Of a stretch of DNA of 64,000 bases, positions 15,894-24,223 are shown piece after piece (position 1 is the first letter of the stretch; every line of letters starts with the position of its first letter). The notes under the pieces are model-generated. The model was not told where the DNA came from. It saw only the letters and a list, made by a program, of their open reading frames with translations, and did no database searches. The position numbers were made by a program, and so were the translations under genes. The DNA comes from Anoxynatronum sibiricum. Lineage in GTDB: Bacteria; Bacillota; Clostridia; Peptostreptococcales; Tindalliaceae. The stretch spans positions 62,001 to 126,000 of the forward strand of contig NZ_JBCITM010000007.1 of assembly GCF_039414295.1 (NCBI RefSeq). Direction: 5' to 3'.

Positions 15894-17249
15894 ATGAAAA
15901 GAATAAACAAAAACATCTATGCTACGCTTGTCTTTTGCTTGGCTGCTTTCTTAATGTCCTGTGGAAATTCACCTGAACTTGTTTCTCAGGAAGATGTGTC
16001 TAAAGCTACACCTGAGATGGCACCTGAAAGCATCTACGGATATTCCCTGCTACCCGTCTCTGTTGACAGTCAATGGGGTTTTATGAACACCAGCGGAGAA
16101 ATCGTCATTGAACCGGTTTTTCAACAGGTGCATGCTTTTAGTGACAATGGACTGGCTCCTGTTCAGGTTGATAACCTGTGGGGCCTGATTAACAATAAGG
16201 GTGAGTTTGTGGTTGAACCACAATTTGATTATATGCATCATCAATTCTCCATGGGGCTTATTGGTGCAGGAATCGTTGAACCTGGTGAATTTGGATTCCT
16301 AAATAAAGATGGAGATTGGGCAATTGCGCCGACAGACATTCTTGCTGGACATTTTAACGAAGAAGGCCTTGCAGTGTTTTCAATTAATGAACAGTATGGC
16401 GTGATGGATATCAACAGAAACATCCTCATAGAGCCAATGTATGATTTTATTTTCGATGCTGCTTTATTAGACTGGGAACAAGTTCCTTTTCTGCTGAACG
16501 ACCAGTGGGGATCCATGAACCGGCAGGGAGAAGTGGTTATTGAAGCCACGTTTGACTCTCTCTTTCATTTTGATAAAGCGGGCATGGCTCGAATAGAAAG
16601 TCATGAGGGGTGCACGTTTGTTGATCTTCAAGGGGAAGTTCTTTTCAGCGTAGAGGCCGATCAATGTGACGATTTTGTGGGTGACTATGCCCGGGTGACA
16701 AAAGACGGTAAATGGGGCTATATCAACCGCACCGGTAAACAAACCATTGATTTTGAATACGATGATGTGTCTGTTGGCGGCTTTGACCACGATTTGGCAG
16801 CTGTGATGAAGGATGGCCTGTGGGGATTTATTAACCCAAAGGGTGAATGGGTAATTGAACCTGCTTATGACTTAACCAATGGAATAGTATCTGACGGCCT
16901 GATAGCCGTGCAAGAAAATGAACGGTGGGGCTTTATTGATCTTCAGGGTACCTATGTAATCCAGCCGAACCTGCTGAACCATGGCCCCTTTATCAATGGT
17001 ATCGCCTGGATTGTGAACGAAGAAGGCAAGGTAGGGTATATGGATAGCCAGGGAAACATTGTAATAGAGCCACGGTTCGACAGGATAATGAGTTCCTCTG
17101 CCCTTCCCAAAGGATATAGTTTTAGCGATGATGGTTTTGCTCTGGTAAAGGAAGAAAATAGCCTGGGAATCATCGATTTGCAGGGAAAGTATGTTCTCCC
17201 ACCAACGATAGAAAGGATTCTCTTGGATGGTGTGGAGGTGCTGCAATGA
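15894..17249 (+). CDS. WG-repeat lipoprotein
   Basis: The start is the ATG at 15894, 6 bases after AGGAGG; a TTG just before it is rejected. The product is 451 aa with a signal peptide and lipobox AFLMSC (Cys about residue 23), so it is surface-anchored. The body consists of roughly ten WG repeats of about 35-45 residues with the pattern xxWGfINxxGexVIxPxFD, for example SQWGFMNTSGEIVIEPVF, NLWGLINNKGEFVVEPQFD, GKWGYINRTGKQTIDFEYD and GLWGFINPKGEWVIEPAYD. Such repeats form beta-propeller-like solenoids with unknown ligands. No catalytic motif is visible. Confidence 0.9.
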   Translation: MKRINKNIYATLVFCLAAFLMSCGNSPELVSQEDVSKATPEMAPESIYGYSLLPVSVDSQWGFMNTSGEIVIEPVFQQVHAFSDNGLAPVQVDNLWGLINNKGEFVVEPQFDYMHHQFSMGLIGAGIVEPGEFGFLNKDGDWAIAPTDILAGHFNEEGLAVFSINEQYGVMDINRNILIEPMYDFIFDAALLDWEQVPFLLNDQWGSMNRQGEVVIEATFDSLFHFDKAGMARIESHEGCTFVDLQGEVLFSVEADQCDDFVGDYARVTKDGKWGYINRTGKQTIDFEYDDVSVGGFDHDLAAVMKDGLWGFINPKGEWVIEPAYDLTNGIVSDGLIAVQENERWGFIDLQGTYVIQPNLLNHGPFINGIAWIVNEEGKVGYMDSQGNIVIEPRFDRIMSSSALPKGYSFSDDGFALVKEENSLGIIDLQGKYVLPPTIERILLDGVEVLQ

Positions 17250-17450
17250 CTCAAAATCAAAAATGGCTAATTGGCCTGACCTGCTCCATAATACACTGTT
17301 GTAAGGCGAATGTCTTCTCCTTGTGGCAGACTCGTCATAGAGCCAGGAAAAAAGTGCTTACGTCAGAAGAAAGTTCTGCTTGCCATAGAGCGATCATACT
17401 CCTTACCGTATGACTGTAAGAACATCTTTCGACTCACATCTAGAACCATC
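17250..17450. other. non-coding stretch between WG-repeat gene and terminator
   Basis: About 200 bases, with no frame that looks coding on either strand, separate the WG-repeat stop from the terminator at 17451-17484. I see nothing else in it. Confidence 0.4.
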
Positions 17451-17484
17451 AAAGTCCCGGCTGATTTCTCCCGGGACTTTTTTT
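17451..17484 (+). terminator. Rho-independent terminator
   Basis: AAAGTCCCGG (17451-17460) pairs perfectly with CCGGGACTTT (17471-17480) across a 10-base loop, and the plus strand continues with TTTT. It would end transcripts from the WG-repeat gene about 200 bases upstream. Confidence 0.85.
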
Positions 17485-17586
17485 AGTGACGTTCTCAATA
17501 GCATGCATCTTTAACGTGTGGAAAAAGTCATTTTAACGCTTTTCCCCATAAGCCGGAACCCTGTTTCAGGCTGATGGAATCTGTCT

Positions 17587-18753
17587 TTAGATTCCCTGGG
17601 CTGCTTCTCTCACAGGATTCAGGATTTTTTCCACTTCTTCATCTGACAGGGAGTAATAATAATATTCCAGGTAATAGTCTTTCAGAATTTGGCTCATGTC
17701 ATAAGTGAATAATTCGGGATGATTCTTTTGAGCCAGCCACTGGAGCATGAGGGGTGTGTCGCCGGAAGGGGCGAACCACCGGTAGATGCCCAGGGGAATT
17801 TTGTAGACCTGGCCATTCTTAACAGCCTCAATCTGGCTCCAGTCCAGGCCTTCGATGGTGTTATTGTAAAAGTCTTCCGGCATTAACTCGGTGAAGTTGG
17901 TGATGTAAATAATTTCAGGGTTCCACCGGTAGATTTGCTCCATATCAACAGGCGATTGGCCCTGAAGATCGTCTTCGGCCACATCGATGGCTCCTGTGGC
18001 ATTCAGCCAGTAGTTGCCAAAAAAGCCTTTGCCTGAAATGATGGGTTTCCCGTCGGTGTAGTTGAAGAGCATCATGGCCCGGGGCTTTTCTGCCACATCG
18101 CTGACAGCGGCGGCAATGTCAGCTTCTGCCCGGTTGCCATATTCAATAATCCCCTTGGCCCGGTCATCCAGGTCATAGATTTGATCCAGCAGTTCCAGCC
18201 AGCTGTTGATGGTGGCTAAGGAGTCGCCGGCTGCAACACCTGTGGTACCAATGGCCACAGTGGTAATACCCGCTTTGTCGTAGAGGTCTATCTGACCGGA
18301 TTCAGCACGAATGTAGACCACGTCGGTGTTCAGTTTCAGCAGTTCCTCAATGTTGATTTCGTCCCCTGCTGCAAACCCGGTATTGGCATTGAGTATTTCT
18401 GGTGCCAGGGTTGCCAGCATGGAGTTTTCAGCGGCACTTTTGGAGGCAGGATGCATACCCACGATTTGTTCGGCGGTGCCGGTTGCCAGAAAATACACAG
18501 AGGGAAAGGGTAAAATACGGTCTGTGGCCACCCGGTCAATGGATTCGGGCAATTCAACTTCCCGTCCCAATTGATCGACGATGACTCTTGGCGCTGCCAT
18601 GGATTCTTCAGAAGCAGCTGCCGGTTCGGCGGCAGGGGGCTGGGCCGGTGTTGCTGGTTCGGCGGGTGCAGAGGCACCGCAGCCTGCCAGAAGCAATGCC
18701 AGTAAGATGGCCGTCAGTGCTATTCCTTTTCTTTTCCCAACTTTTTTCACCAT
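17587..18753 (-). CDS. ABC transporter substrate-binding lipoprotein 2 of the nitrogenase-like operon (BtuF/FhuD/FepB-like)
   Basis: The ATG at 18753 follows AAGGAGG by 8 bases; the longest frame would add 10 residues. The product is 388 aa. The signal peptide ends at ALLLAGCGAS, a lipobox, and an Ala/Pro-rich linker follows. RVIVDQLGREVELPESIDRVA starts the periplasmic-binding domain typical of iron-chelate and cobalamin transporters; ILNANTGFAAGDEINIEELLKLNTDVVY and GWNPEIIYITNF-like segments match the family. It is the last gene of the operon and is a paralogue of the first gene (24223-25419), with whole stretches alike (WFAPSGDTPLMLQWLAQKNHP). Two binding proteins sharing one permease suggest two related ligands or forms. 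Confidence 0.9.
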   Translation of the reverse strand: MVKKVGKRKGIALTAILLALLLAGCGASAPAEPATPAQPPAAEPAAASEESMAAPRVIVDQLGREVELPESIDRVATDRILPFPSVYFLATGTAEQIVGMHPASKSAAENSMLATLAPEILNANTGFAAGDEINIEELLKLNTDVVYIRAESGQIDLYDKAGITTVAIGTTGVAAGDSLATINSWLELLDQIYDLDDRAKGIIEYGNRAEADIAAAVSDVAEKPRAMMLFNYTDGKPIISGKGFFGNYWLNATGAIDVAEDDLQGQSPVDMEQIYRWNPEIIYITNFTELMPEDFYNNTIEGLDWSQIEAVKNGQVYKIPLGIYRWFAPSGDTPLMLQWLAQKNHPELFTYDMSQILKDYYLEYYYYSLSDEEVEKILNPVREAAQGI

Positions 18754-18877
18754 CAATATAAACCTCCTTCTCATCATCTTCATCTTATGATCAAAAGCTC
18801 ATTACCAAATAAATCTCATTTAAATCCCACAATCCGGATTCGTTCATTGTTGTGCTTTTCCATGAAATCCAAGAACT

Positions 18878-20101
18878 TCACTTTCCTGCTTCCTGTGTTC
18901 GAAACTCCTTTTTAAGGCTTGCCTCTTTTAAATGCAGCAGGCTTCTTCCCTGTTTAAGCGCATCGGGAAACAAACCGGTGTACTGCAGGGAATGATCCCA
19001 GTGGAGACGGCTGGACACCGCCAGGTGAGGCACCGGGCAAAAGCGTAGAGCTTCATCCTGAAAAAAGGATTGGAACAAGGGGTCGCCCACCACCAGGGTA
19101 TAGCGATTTTGGGAGGCCAGTTCCATCAAATCATCTTCTGTGGTGAGAAGACGATCATCTTTCTCCATGAGTACCTTATCCATTTGAAAAAAAGAGCATA
19201 CGTCCACGTTGCTGACGCCGCCTTCATCTTCCAGATATTCCCGAAAGGCATTGGCCCAGATCTGTTCGCCAATGACCAGGCTTCTGCCGGGGGAGTTCAT
19301 TTGAGATAGAGATGCTTTCAGAGGCATCATGTGATGACCTGCAGGGTTTTTCAGCTTTCTTGCCAGCCGCTTGGCAGAGCGTTTCCCCACAGGAACACCG
19401 GTGACATAGGGCATGCCGTACTCCTTTTCCAGATACCGGGCGGCTTTCAGTCCTGCCCCGGAAACCACCAGGTTCACATCCCCTTCCAGAGTGGCTTTGA
19501 TACTTTCCATCCCGTTGCCATCCATACCCCAGATACTGTTGATACGAAGCTGATAATGCTCCAGGGCTTGTCTTACCAGTGTCATTTGCTCAGGTCCCCA
19601 GTAGTCGAGGGGAGTGGCCCCGATCACATTCACACCACCTTTTTTCTTCTTTCCCGGCTTGACCCAGTGAACCGCCAGTTGCTCAAAAGCCTTGGATGCA
19701 CCGATTTCGTAAGTTTCCATCCCTGTGGTGTTCAGGGGAATCACAGGAATCTGCTGTTCGTCCATGAGAATGCGGGAAAGGCTCTGGTGGTCGCTGGCAA
19801 TCACCGCTGAAGTGGGCGTGCCCAACATAAGAATGAACTGAATGTCGCCGGTGAGACGGGCCTCCCGGATTTTTTCCAGTAACACGGCTTCGTCGCCGGT
19901 GATGGCATGAATCTCCCGGAGACCTGAGCTGAAAACCCGTCCGGGTTCGTTGAAAAACCGAGGTTCGTCATAGCCTGTCACATTGCCGATGCACCCGTCG
20001 GCACCGTTGAGAATCACTGCCCCGCCCAGGGGATAAAACACCGCACTGGCTCCCGAATAATCGGGAGCAAAGGGGGGCAGTCGTTTTAAGATGGCTTTCA
20101 T
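18878..20101 (-). CDS. nitrogenase component 1-like protein, NifK-like subunit
   Basis: The ATG at 20101 lies 6 bases after AGGAGG, giving 407 aa. The start PDYSGASAVFYPLGGAVIL then GADGC37IGNVTGYDEPR corresponds to the region of the second P-cluster Cys of NifK. The positions equivalent to the first and third Cys do not hold Cys (FAPDYSGA and MLGTPTSAVIASD). Later segments VNVIGATPLDYWGPEQM, VNLVVSGAGLKAARYLEKEYGMPYVTGVPVG and YTLVVGDPLFQS follow the Rossmann layout of the family. It would pair with the D-like subunit. This is not a nitrogenase proper: it is too short and lacks the usual cluster ligands. The substrate is unknown. Confidence 0.85.
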   Translation of the reverse strand: MKAILKRLPPFAPDYSGASAVFYPLGGAVILNGADGCIGNVTGYDEPRFFNEPGRVFSSGLREIHAITGDEAVLLEKIREARLTGDIQFILMLGTPTSAVIASDHQSLSRILMDEQQIPVIPLNTTGMETYEIGASKAFEQLAVHWVKPGKKKKGGVNVIGATPLDYWGPEQMTLVRQALEHYQLRINSIWGMDGNGMESIKATLEGDVNLVVSGAGLKAARYLEKEYGMPYVTGVPVGKRSAKRLARKLKNPAGHHMMPLKASLSQMNSPGRSLVIGEQIWANAFREYLEDEGGVSNVDVCSFFQMDKVLMEKDDRLLTTEDDLMELASQNRYTLVVGDPLFQSFFQDEALRFCPVPHLAVSSRLHWDHSLQYTGLFPDALKQGRSLLHLKEASLKKEFRTQEAGK

Positions 20102-20162
20102 GTTTTTCCTCCTATACCAGCAGATTTTCGATGCCAACTCTTTCAGTATTTCATCATTTTTG

Positions 20163-21500
20163 TTACACCACCAGGTTGGCCCGGTAGATGCGCTGGGTCA
20201 GGTCGTACCGGTAGGGTTCTGCTTCCTGAATTCGGGTGATGAGTTTTTCAGTGCCCCGGTAGCCGTACAGGGTTTCGTCGAAGGGGAGTTCCACCAGTTT
20301 TTGGGGTTCGAAGTAGACGGCGGCATCCAACCCCAGGCACAGATCCACCTGGTCTACATAGGTGTGTTGGGCCGACAGACTGGGATCAAGATCTGGGATC
20401 ACCTGCAGGGCTGGTGCATGCTCCTTCAGCCAGGCCACATGTTTCTCTTCAGAATCATGCACCGCCTTGGCCAGCACGTAACGGACGTCGATGCCCAATT
20501 CCGTTAAAAGCCGGGCCAGTTCAAAGGGACGGGCGTTGAGGGTGGCACCGATGGCCGCTGTCATTCCTTTCATGGCTGGCTTTGCCCTTTCCATGAGGTG
20601 CCAGGCAGCGGCTTCTGCTGCTGCCGTATTCAGGGGAATGTCAAGTGCCAGCGCCTGGGATAACTGCTGGTAGTTTTCGTTGATCTCTGTCGGGTGAAAA
20701 GCAGTGAAACCTTCCACAAAGGGTTGTTTTCCCCGCTTTGCCATGGCTTTGACCGCAAAGGCACCGGCAGGCTTCACCAGCAGATTGAGACGGCTCTTTC
20801 CCATGGATTCAAAAGTTTTCAGCGTGGCACACTCGGTGATGTGACGCAGACGGTAGCCACCGGCATGCCGCAGGGCTTCGTGTATTTCTGATTCTGAATC
20901 CAACTGGCCGAAGGACCCAATGACATTGATATGCCGTTCACCGGTACCATCTTCCGGTGTTTCATTTGCCGCCGGATACTTTAAAAACTGATAGATGCTG
21001 TGCTGGATCATCACTTCCGGTGGTTTTTTGGTATCGGACATGATAGGGTTCATTTTGGCCCGAACAACGGGAATGCGGTGACGTTCAGAGGCTACCCGAA
21101 TGATACCGTCAAAGTCGGCTCCCAAAAGATCGTCCATGCAGGTGGAAAAAAGGATCATCCCCGCAGGTTTTTCCGCTTCTATTAAATGGTCAACCGCTTT
21201 TTCCACCCGATCAAGATAGGAACCCACCACAATTTCTGCTTCTTCCACCAGCAAATACCTGACCATGCGGCTGTCACCTGTCTGCAGGGCTGCCACACCC
21301 CCATGCCGGCCACAGCCGATGGGAATCACAAACAGCACCAAAATTTCGGGTACCAGGCAGGCCACCCGTACCACGCCCCAGCCGCCGCCGGAGGGAGCAC
21401 AATAATGGAGAGCGTTGCGACGATTCACTTTGCTTTGCCGGGTGTTCACCTGCTGCTGCAAATCACCAATGGGAATCATATAAGGCAGGGGGCTGTTCAT
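20163..21500 (-). CDS. nitrogenase component 1-like protein, NifD-like subunit
   Basis: The ATG at 21500 overlaps the stop of the NifH-like gene (ATGA), giving 445 aa. Cys34 (HYCAPSGGGWG), Cys63 (IPIGCGRHGG) and Cys121 (LFSTCMDDLLGAD) have spacings of 29 and 58, close to the three P-cluster Cys of NifD (62, 88, 154). The segment SRLNLLVKPAGAF lines up with NifD LNLVHCYRSMNY, and the FeMo-cofactor Cys is therefore absent. MTAAIGATLNARPFELARLL and DVRYVLAKAV are typical later strands. I infer a [4Fe-4S]-carrying reductase catalytic subunit. Known relatives act on tetrapyrroles or on C-S bonds; this one is unassigned. Confidence 0.87.
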   Translation of the reverse strand: MNSPLPYMIPIGDLQQQVNTRQSKVNRRNALHYCAPSGGGWGVVRVACLVPEILVLFVIPIGCGRHGGVAALQTGDSRMVRYLLVEEAEIVVGSYLDRVEKAVDHLIEAEKPAGMILFSTCMDDLLGADFDGIIRVASERHRIPVVRAKMNPIMSDTKKPPEVMIQHSIYQFLKYPAANETPEDGTGERHINVIGSFGQLDSESEIHEALRHAGGYRLRHITECATLKTFESMGKSRLNLLVKPAGAFAVKAMAKRGKQPFVEGFTAFHPTEINENYQQLSQALALDIPLNTAAAEAAAWHLMERAKPAMKGMTAAIGATLNARPFELARLLTELGIDVRYVLAKAVHDSEEKHVAWLKEHAPALQVIPDLDPSLSAQHTYVDQVDLCLGLDAAVYFEPQKLVELPFDETLYGYRGTEKLITRIQEAEPYRYDLTQRIYRANLVV

Positions 21501-22408
21501 GCACATTCACCACCTTTGCAGCTGCCGGCACATACCTGGGTTTCTGCCTGACGCTCCACAATGCTGTTTTCATCGGTGGCTTTCCCGGCATGACCGGCAG
21601 TGTCATCTTTACCAACCGCCGGCATTTTTCCGGTTTCAGGGGAAAGTGCTGCTGTGCCAGGATAACCGGCGATGATGTTGTCGGCAATGGCTAAAATGGT
21701 CTGGGATACCGGCAGCGAAAGATCGCCTTCGATGACGGTTTTGTTTTGATCTTCATAGATTTGAATGTGCCTGTCCCGTTCCACCGTGCCGATGAGTCGG
21801 GTATCAGCCCGCTCCACAAAATCTGCCACGATGACTTCTTCATTTTCGATGTTTCGCTTGTTGAGAATGACTCCTTTGAGCCGGGCATAGTTTCGGTCCT
21901 GGTAATGATCCACTGCCATTTTAATGTTGCCGGCGGCAAAGAGGGCCATTTTTTCTCCTGAGGTGACAATAATCACTTCTTCTGCATAACCGTTGCGAAT
22001 GGGCATGGCAAAGCCACCGCAGACCACATCTCCCAGCACATCGTACAGAACAAAGTCTGGGGCGAAGGTTTCGAAGGCCTCCAGCTCATCCAGCAGTTCA
22101 AAAGCGGTGACGATGCCCCGGCCGGCGCAGCCGGTACCCGGAGATGGACCACCGGCTTCAAAGCAGACAACTCCTTTGTAGCCAATGGTGGCCAAGTCGT
22201 CGATATCGTCACAGCTTCCCTTTTTCAGCAGGTAATTCACAATGGGTACACTGGCTTTTCCGCCGGTGAGATTAATGGTGGAATCGGCCTTGGGATCGCA
22301 GCCAATCTGCATCACCCGGTATCCCCGGGTGGCCATGGCGGCGGCAATGGCACTGGTGAGGGTTGACTTTCCAATGCCTCCCTTGCCGTAAAAAGCTATT
22401 TTTCGCAT
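21497..22408 (-). CDS. NifH-like nitrogenase reductase component
   Basis: The ATG at 22408 overlaps the ATPase stop (TAATG), giving 303 aa. MRKIAFYGKGGIGKST is the P-loop, IGCDPKADST the switch I region, GTGCAGRG and YDVLGDVVCGGFAMPIR carry the two Cys that share the [4Fe-4S] cluster across a homodimer, so the protein can act as an ATP-driven electron donor. An unusual C-terminal extension of about 45 residues ends in CAGSCKGGECA, three Cys that NifH lacks. It sits between the transporter genes and the two component 1-like genes, which must be its partners. Confidence 0.92.
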   Translation of the reverse strand: MRKIAFYGKGGIGKSTLTSAIAAAMATRGYRVMQIGCDPKADSTINLTGGKASVPIVNYLLKKGSCDDIDDLATIGYKGVVCFEAGGPSPGTGCAGRGIVTAFELLDELEAFETFAPDFVLYDVLGDVVCGGFAMPIRNGYAEEVIIVTSGEKMALFAAGNIKMAVDHYQDRNYARLKGVILNKRNIENEEVIVADFVERADTRLIGTVERDRHIQIYEDQNKTVIEGDLSLPVSQTILAIADNIIAGYPGTAALSPETGKMPAVGKDDTAGHAGKATDENSIVERQAETQVCAGSCKGGECA

Positions 22409-23205
22409 TACACTGCCTCCTTTGCCAGTCCCACCGGAAAAATGCGCTGATGGGTTTTGGCGGCATCCTGCCACTCCACCATCTGGCTGTCCACATGGAA
22501 GTAGGCCCGAATGGTTTCGTGGTTAATCAGGTCTTTGGTGTTGCCGAAATCCCGCCTGTTGCCGCTTCCCAGCAGCAGGGCCTTGCCTCCCAGACGGAGA
22601 GCATGGTTGGGATAGTGGGTATTGATGATGGTGGTGAGTCCCAGTTCTTCCCGAAGCTGTTCCATGAGATCCAGAATAATCAGCTGGTTCTTCATATCCA
22701 GATTGGATTCCGGTTCATCAAGAATCATCACTTCGGGATCATTGACAATGGCCCGGGCGATGAGGACCAACTGCAGCTGTCCCCCGCTGATCTGCCGGGT
22801 AGACTGGTGCATTAAAGGGGCAATGCCCACCCGGCGAATGGCAGTGATGGCTCGCTCCACATCTTCTTTTGAAGGTCTGGCGTTCAATCCAATGGCAGAA
22901 GCCCTGCCCAGCAGCACCATGTCCAGCACCGAATATGGGAATACCACATTGCGGGCCTGGGGTACATAACTGACCCGGCGGAAAAACTGTTTGAGGGGAA
23001 TTTTTTCCAGAGACTGGCCTTCAAACTGAACTTCACCGCTTTGTAACCGCTGAAATCCCAGCAGACACTTCACCAGTGTGGTTTTACCAACACCATTAGG
23101 GCCCAGAATCGATAAGGTTTCTCCTTTCGTCAGCTGAAAATTGAGGTCACTGAAAATAGGCTCTTTCTGTCGGTATTCAAAGCAACCATGATGCATGCTA
23201 ATCAT
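22408..23205 (-). CDS. ABC transporter ATPase (BtuD/FhuC/FepC-like)
   Basis: The ATG at 23205 follows AGGAGGTGG by 6 bases, giving 265 aa; a longer frame overlaps the permease. Motifs: Walker A GPNGVGKTT, Q-loop YVPQ, signature ISGGQ, Walker B VMILDEPESNLD, H-loop INTHYPNH. The signature is ISGGQ rather than LSGGQ, which is common in this family. It powers the permease encoded upstream. Its start overlaps the permease stop and its stop overlaps the NifH-like start, so translation of transport and reductase genes is coupled. Confidence 0.93.
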   Translation of the reverse strand: MISMHHGCFEYRQKEPIFSDLNFQLTKGETLSILGPNGVGKTTLVKCLLGFQRLQSGEVQFEGQSLEKIPLKQFFRRVSYVPQARNVVFPYSVLDMVLLGRASAIGLNARPSKEDVERAITAIRRVGIAPLMHQSTRQISGGQLQLVLIARAIVNDPEVMILDEPESNLDMKNQLIILDLMEQLREELGLTTIINTHYPNHALRLGGKALLLGSGNRRDFGNTKDLINHETIRAYFHVDSQMVEWQDAAKTHQRIFPVGLAKEAV

Positions 23206-24223
23206 GCCATCCACCTCCTGTTCGTCGCAAAAGCACCGCAAAAAAGGGCGCTCCCACAATCGCGGTTAAAATTGACAGGGGAATTTCTGCCGCTGTTACT
23301 GACCGGGCAATGGTATCGATAAGCAGCAGGTAAATGCCACCCATGAGAATGGTAACGGGCACCAACACACGGTGCTCATGACCCACCACCATACGGGCAA
23401 AGTGGGGAATCACCAGCCCCACAAAACCGATGATACCTGACAAAGAGACTGCAACAGCGGTGATAACAGTGGTGGCAATGATAATCAGGCCCCGCAGCAG
23501 CTTCAGGTTGACTCCCATGGACCGGGCTTCTTCCTCTGGAAGCGAGAGGACATTCAGATGCCATCGAATGGCAAAAATGATGAAGATACCCACACCAATG
23601 AGAGGAATACCCAGCCTGAGATCTTTCAGGCTGGTGCCACCCAGGCTGCCCATGAGCCAGTACACGATGCTGGGAAGCTTTTCTTCCGGATCGGCCACAT
23701 ACTGGATGAGGGAGATGAGGGCCTGAAACAGCGCCCCCACAATGACTCCCGCCAAAACCAGCATGTAAAGCTGGGTGCCTTTACCGGTTTTACTGATGCT
23801 GTAGGTGAGGGCGATGGCTACTATCCCAAAAACAATGGCCATGCCCTGAATGAACAGGTGATTTTCCGACAGCAGTATGCCAATGGCTGCGCCAAATCCG
23901 GCCCCGTAGGAAACTCCCAGCACATGGCTGCTCACCAGAGGGTTGGCAAAGAGAGCTTGCAGGGCCACCCCTGAAACAGACAGCCCTGCACCAATGAGAA
24001 CGGCCAGAATGATACGGGGCATACGAATGTTCAGCACCACTGTCTGTTCCACATCTGTCCAGTGTTGTTCCACATTGAAAATAACAGAAGAAAGAATGGA
24101 TACCACTTTGTCAAAGGGAACCATGTAACGGCCAACGCCAGCCGCGGCCAGCATGAGAAAAATCAGCAGAACTCCCAGGCCTGGCAGTACCCATCGGGCC
24201 CGTGATCTCTTCTCCATTGCCAT
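23198..24223 (-). CDS. ABC transporter permease (BtuC/FecCD family)
   Basis: The start is the ATG at 24223 in TGATG, overlapping the stop of the first binding protein, giving 341 aa. About nine or ten hydrophobic segments are visible, with the FecCD marks RMPRIILAVLIGAGLSVSGVALQ and FVGLVIPHFARMVVGHEHRVLVP, and VLTAIVGAPFFAVLLRR-like ending. It would form the inner-membrane channel for an iron chelate, cobalamin or other tetrapyrrole-like ligand, working with the binding proteins at each end of the operon. Confidence 0.93.
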   Translation of the reverse strand: MAMEKRSRARWVLPGLGVLLIFLMLAAAGVGRYMVPFDKVVSILSSVIFNVEQHWTDVEQTVVLNIRMPRIILAVLIGAGLSVSGVALQALFANPLVSSHVLGVSYGAGFGAAIGILLSENHLFIQGMAIVFGIVAIALTYSISKTGKGTQLYMLVLAGVIVGALFQALISLIQYVADPEEKLPSIVYWLMGSLGGTSLKDLRLGIPLIGVGIFIIFAIRWHLNVLSLPEEEARSMGVNLKLLRGLIIIATTVITAVAVSLSGIIGFVGLVIPHFARMVVGHEHRVLVPVTILMGGIYLLLIDTIARSVTAAEIPLSILTAIVGAPFFAVLLRRTGGGWHD

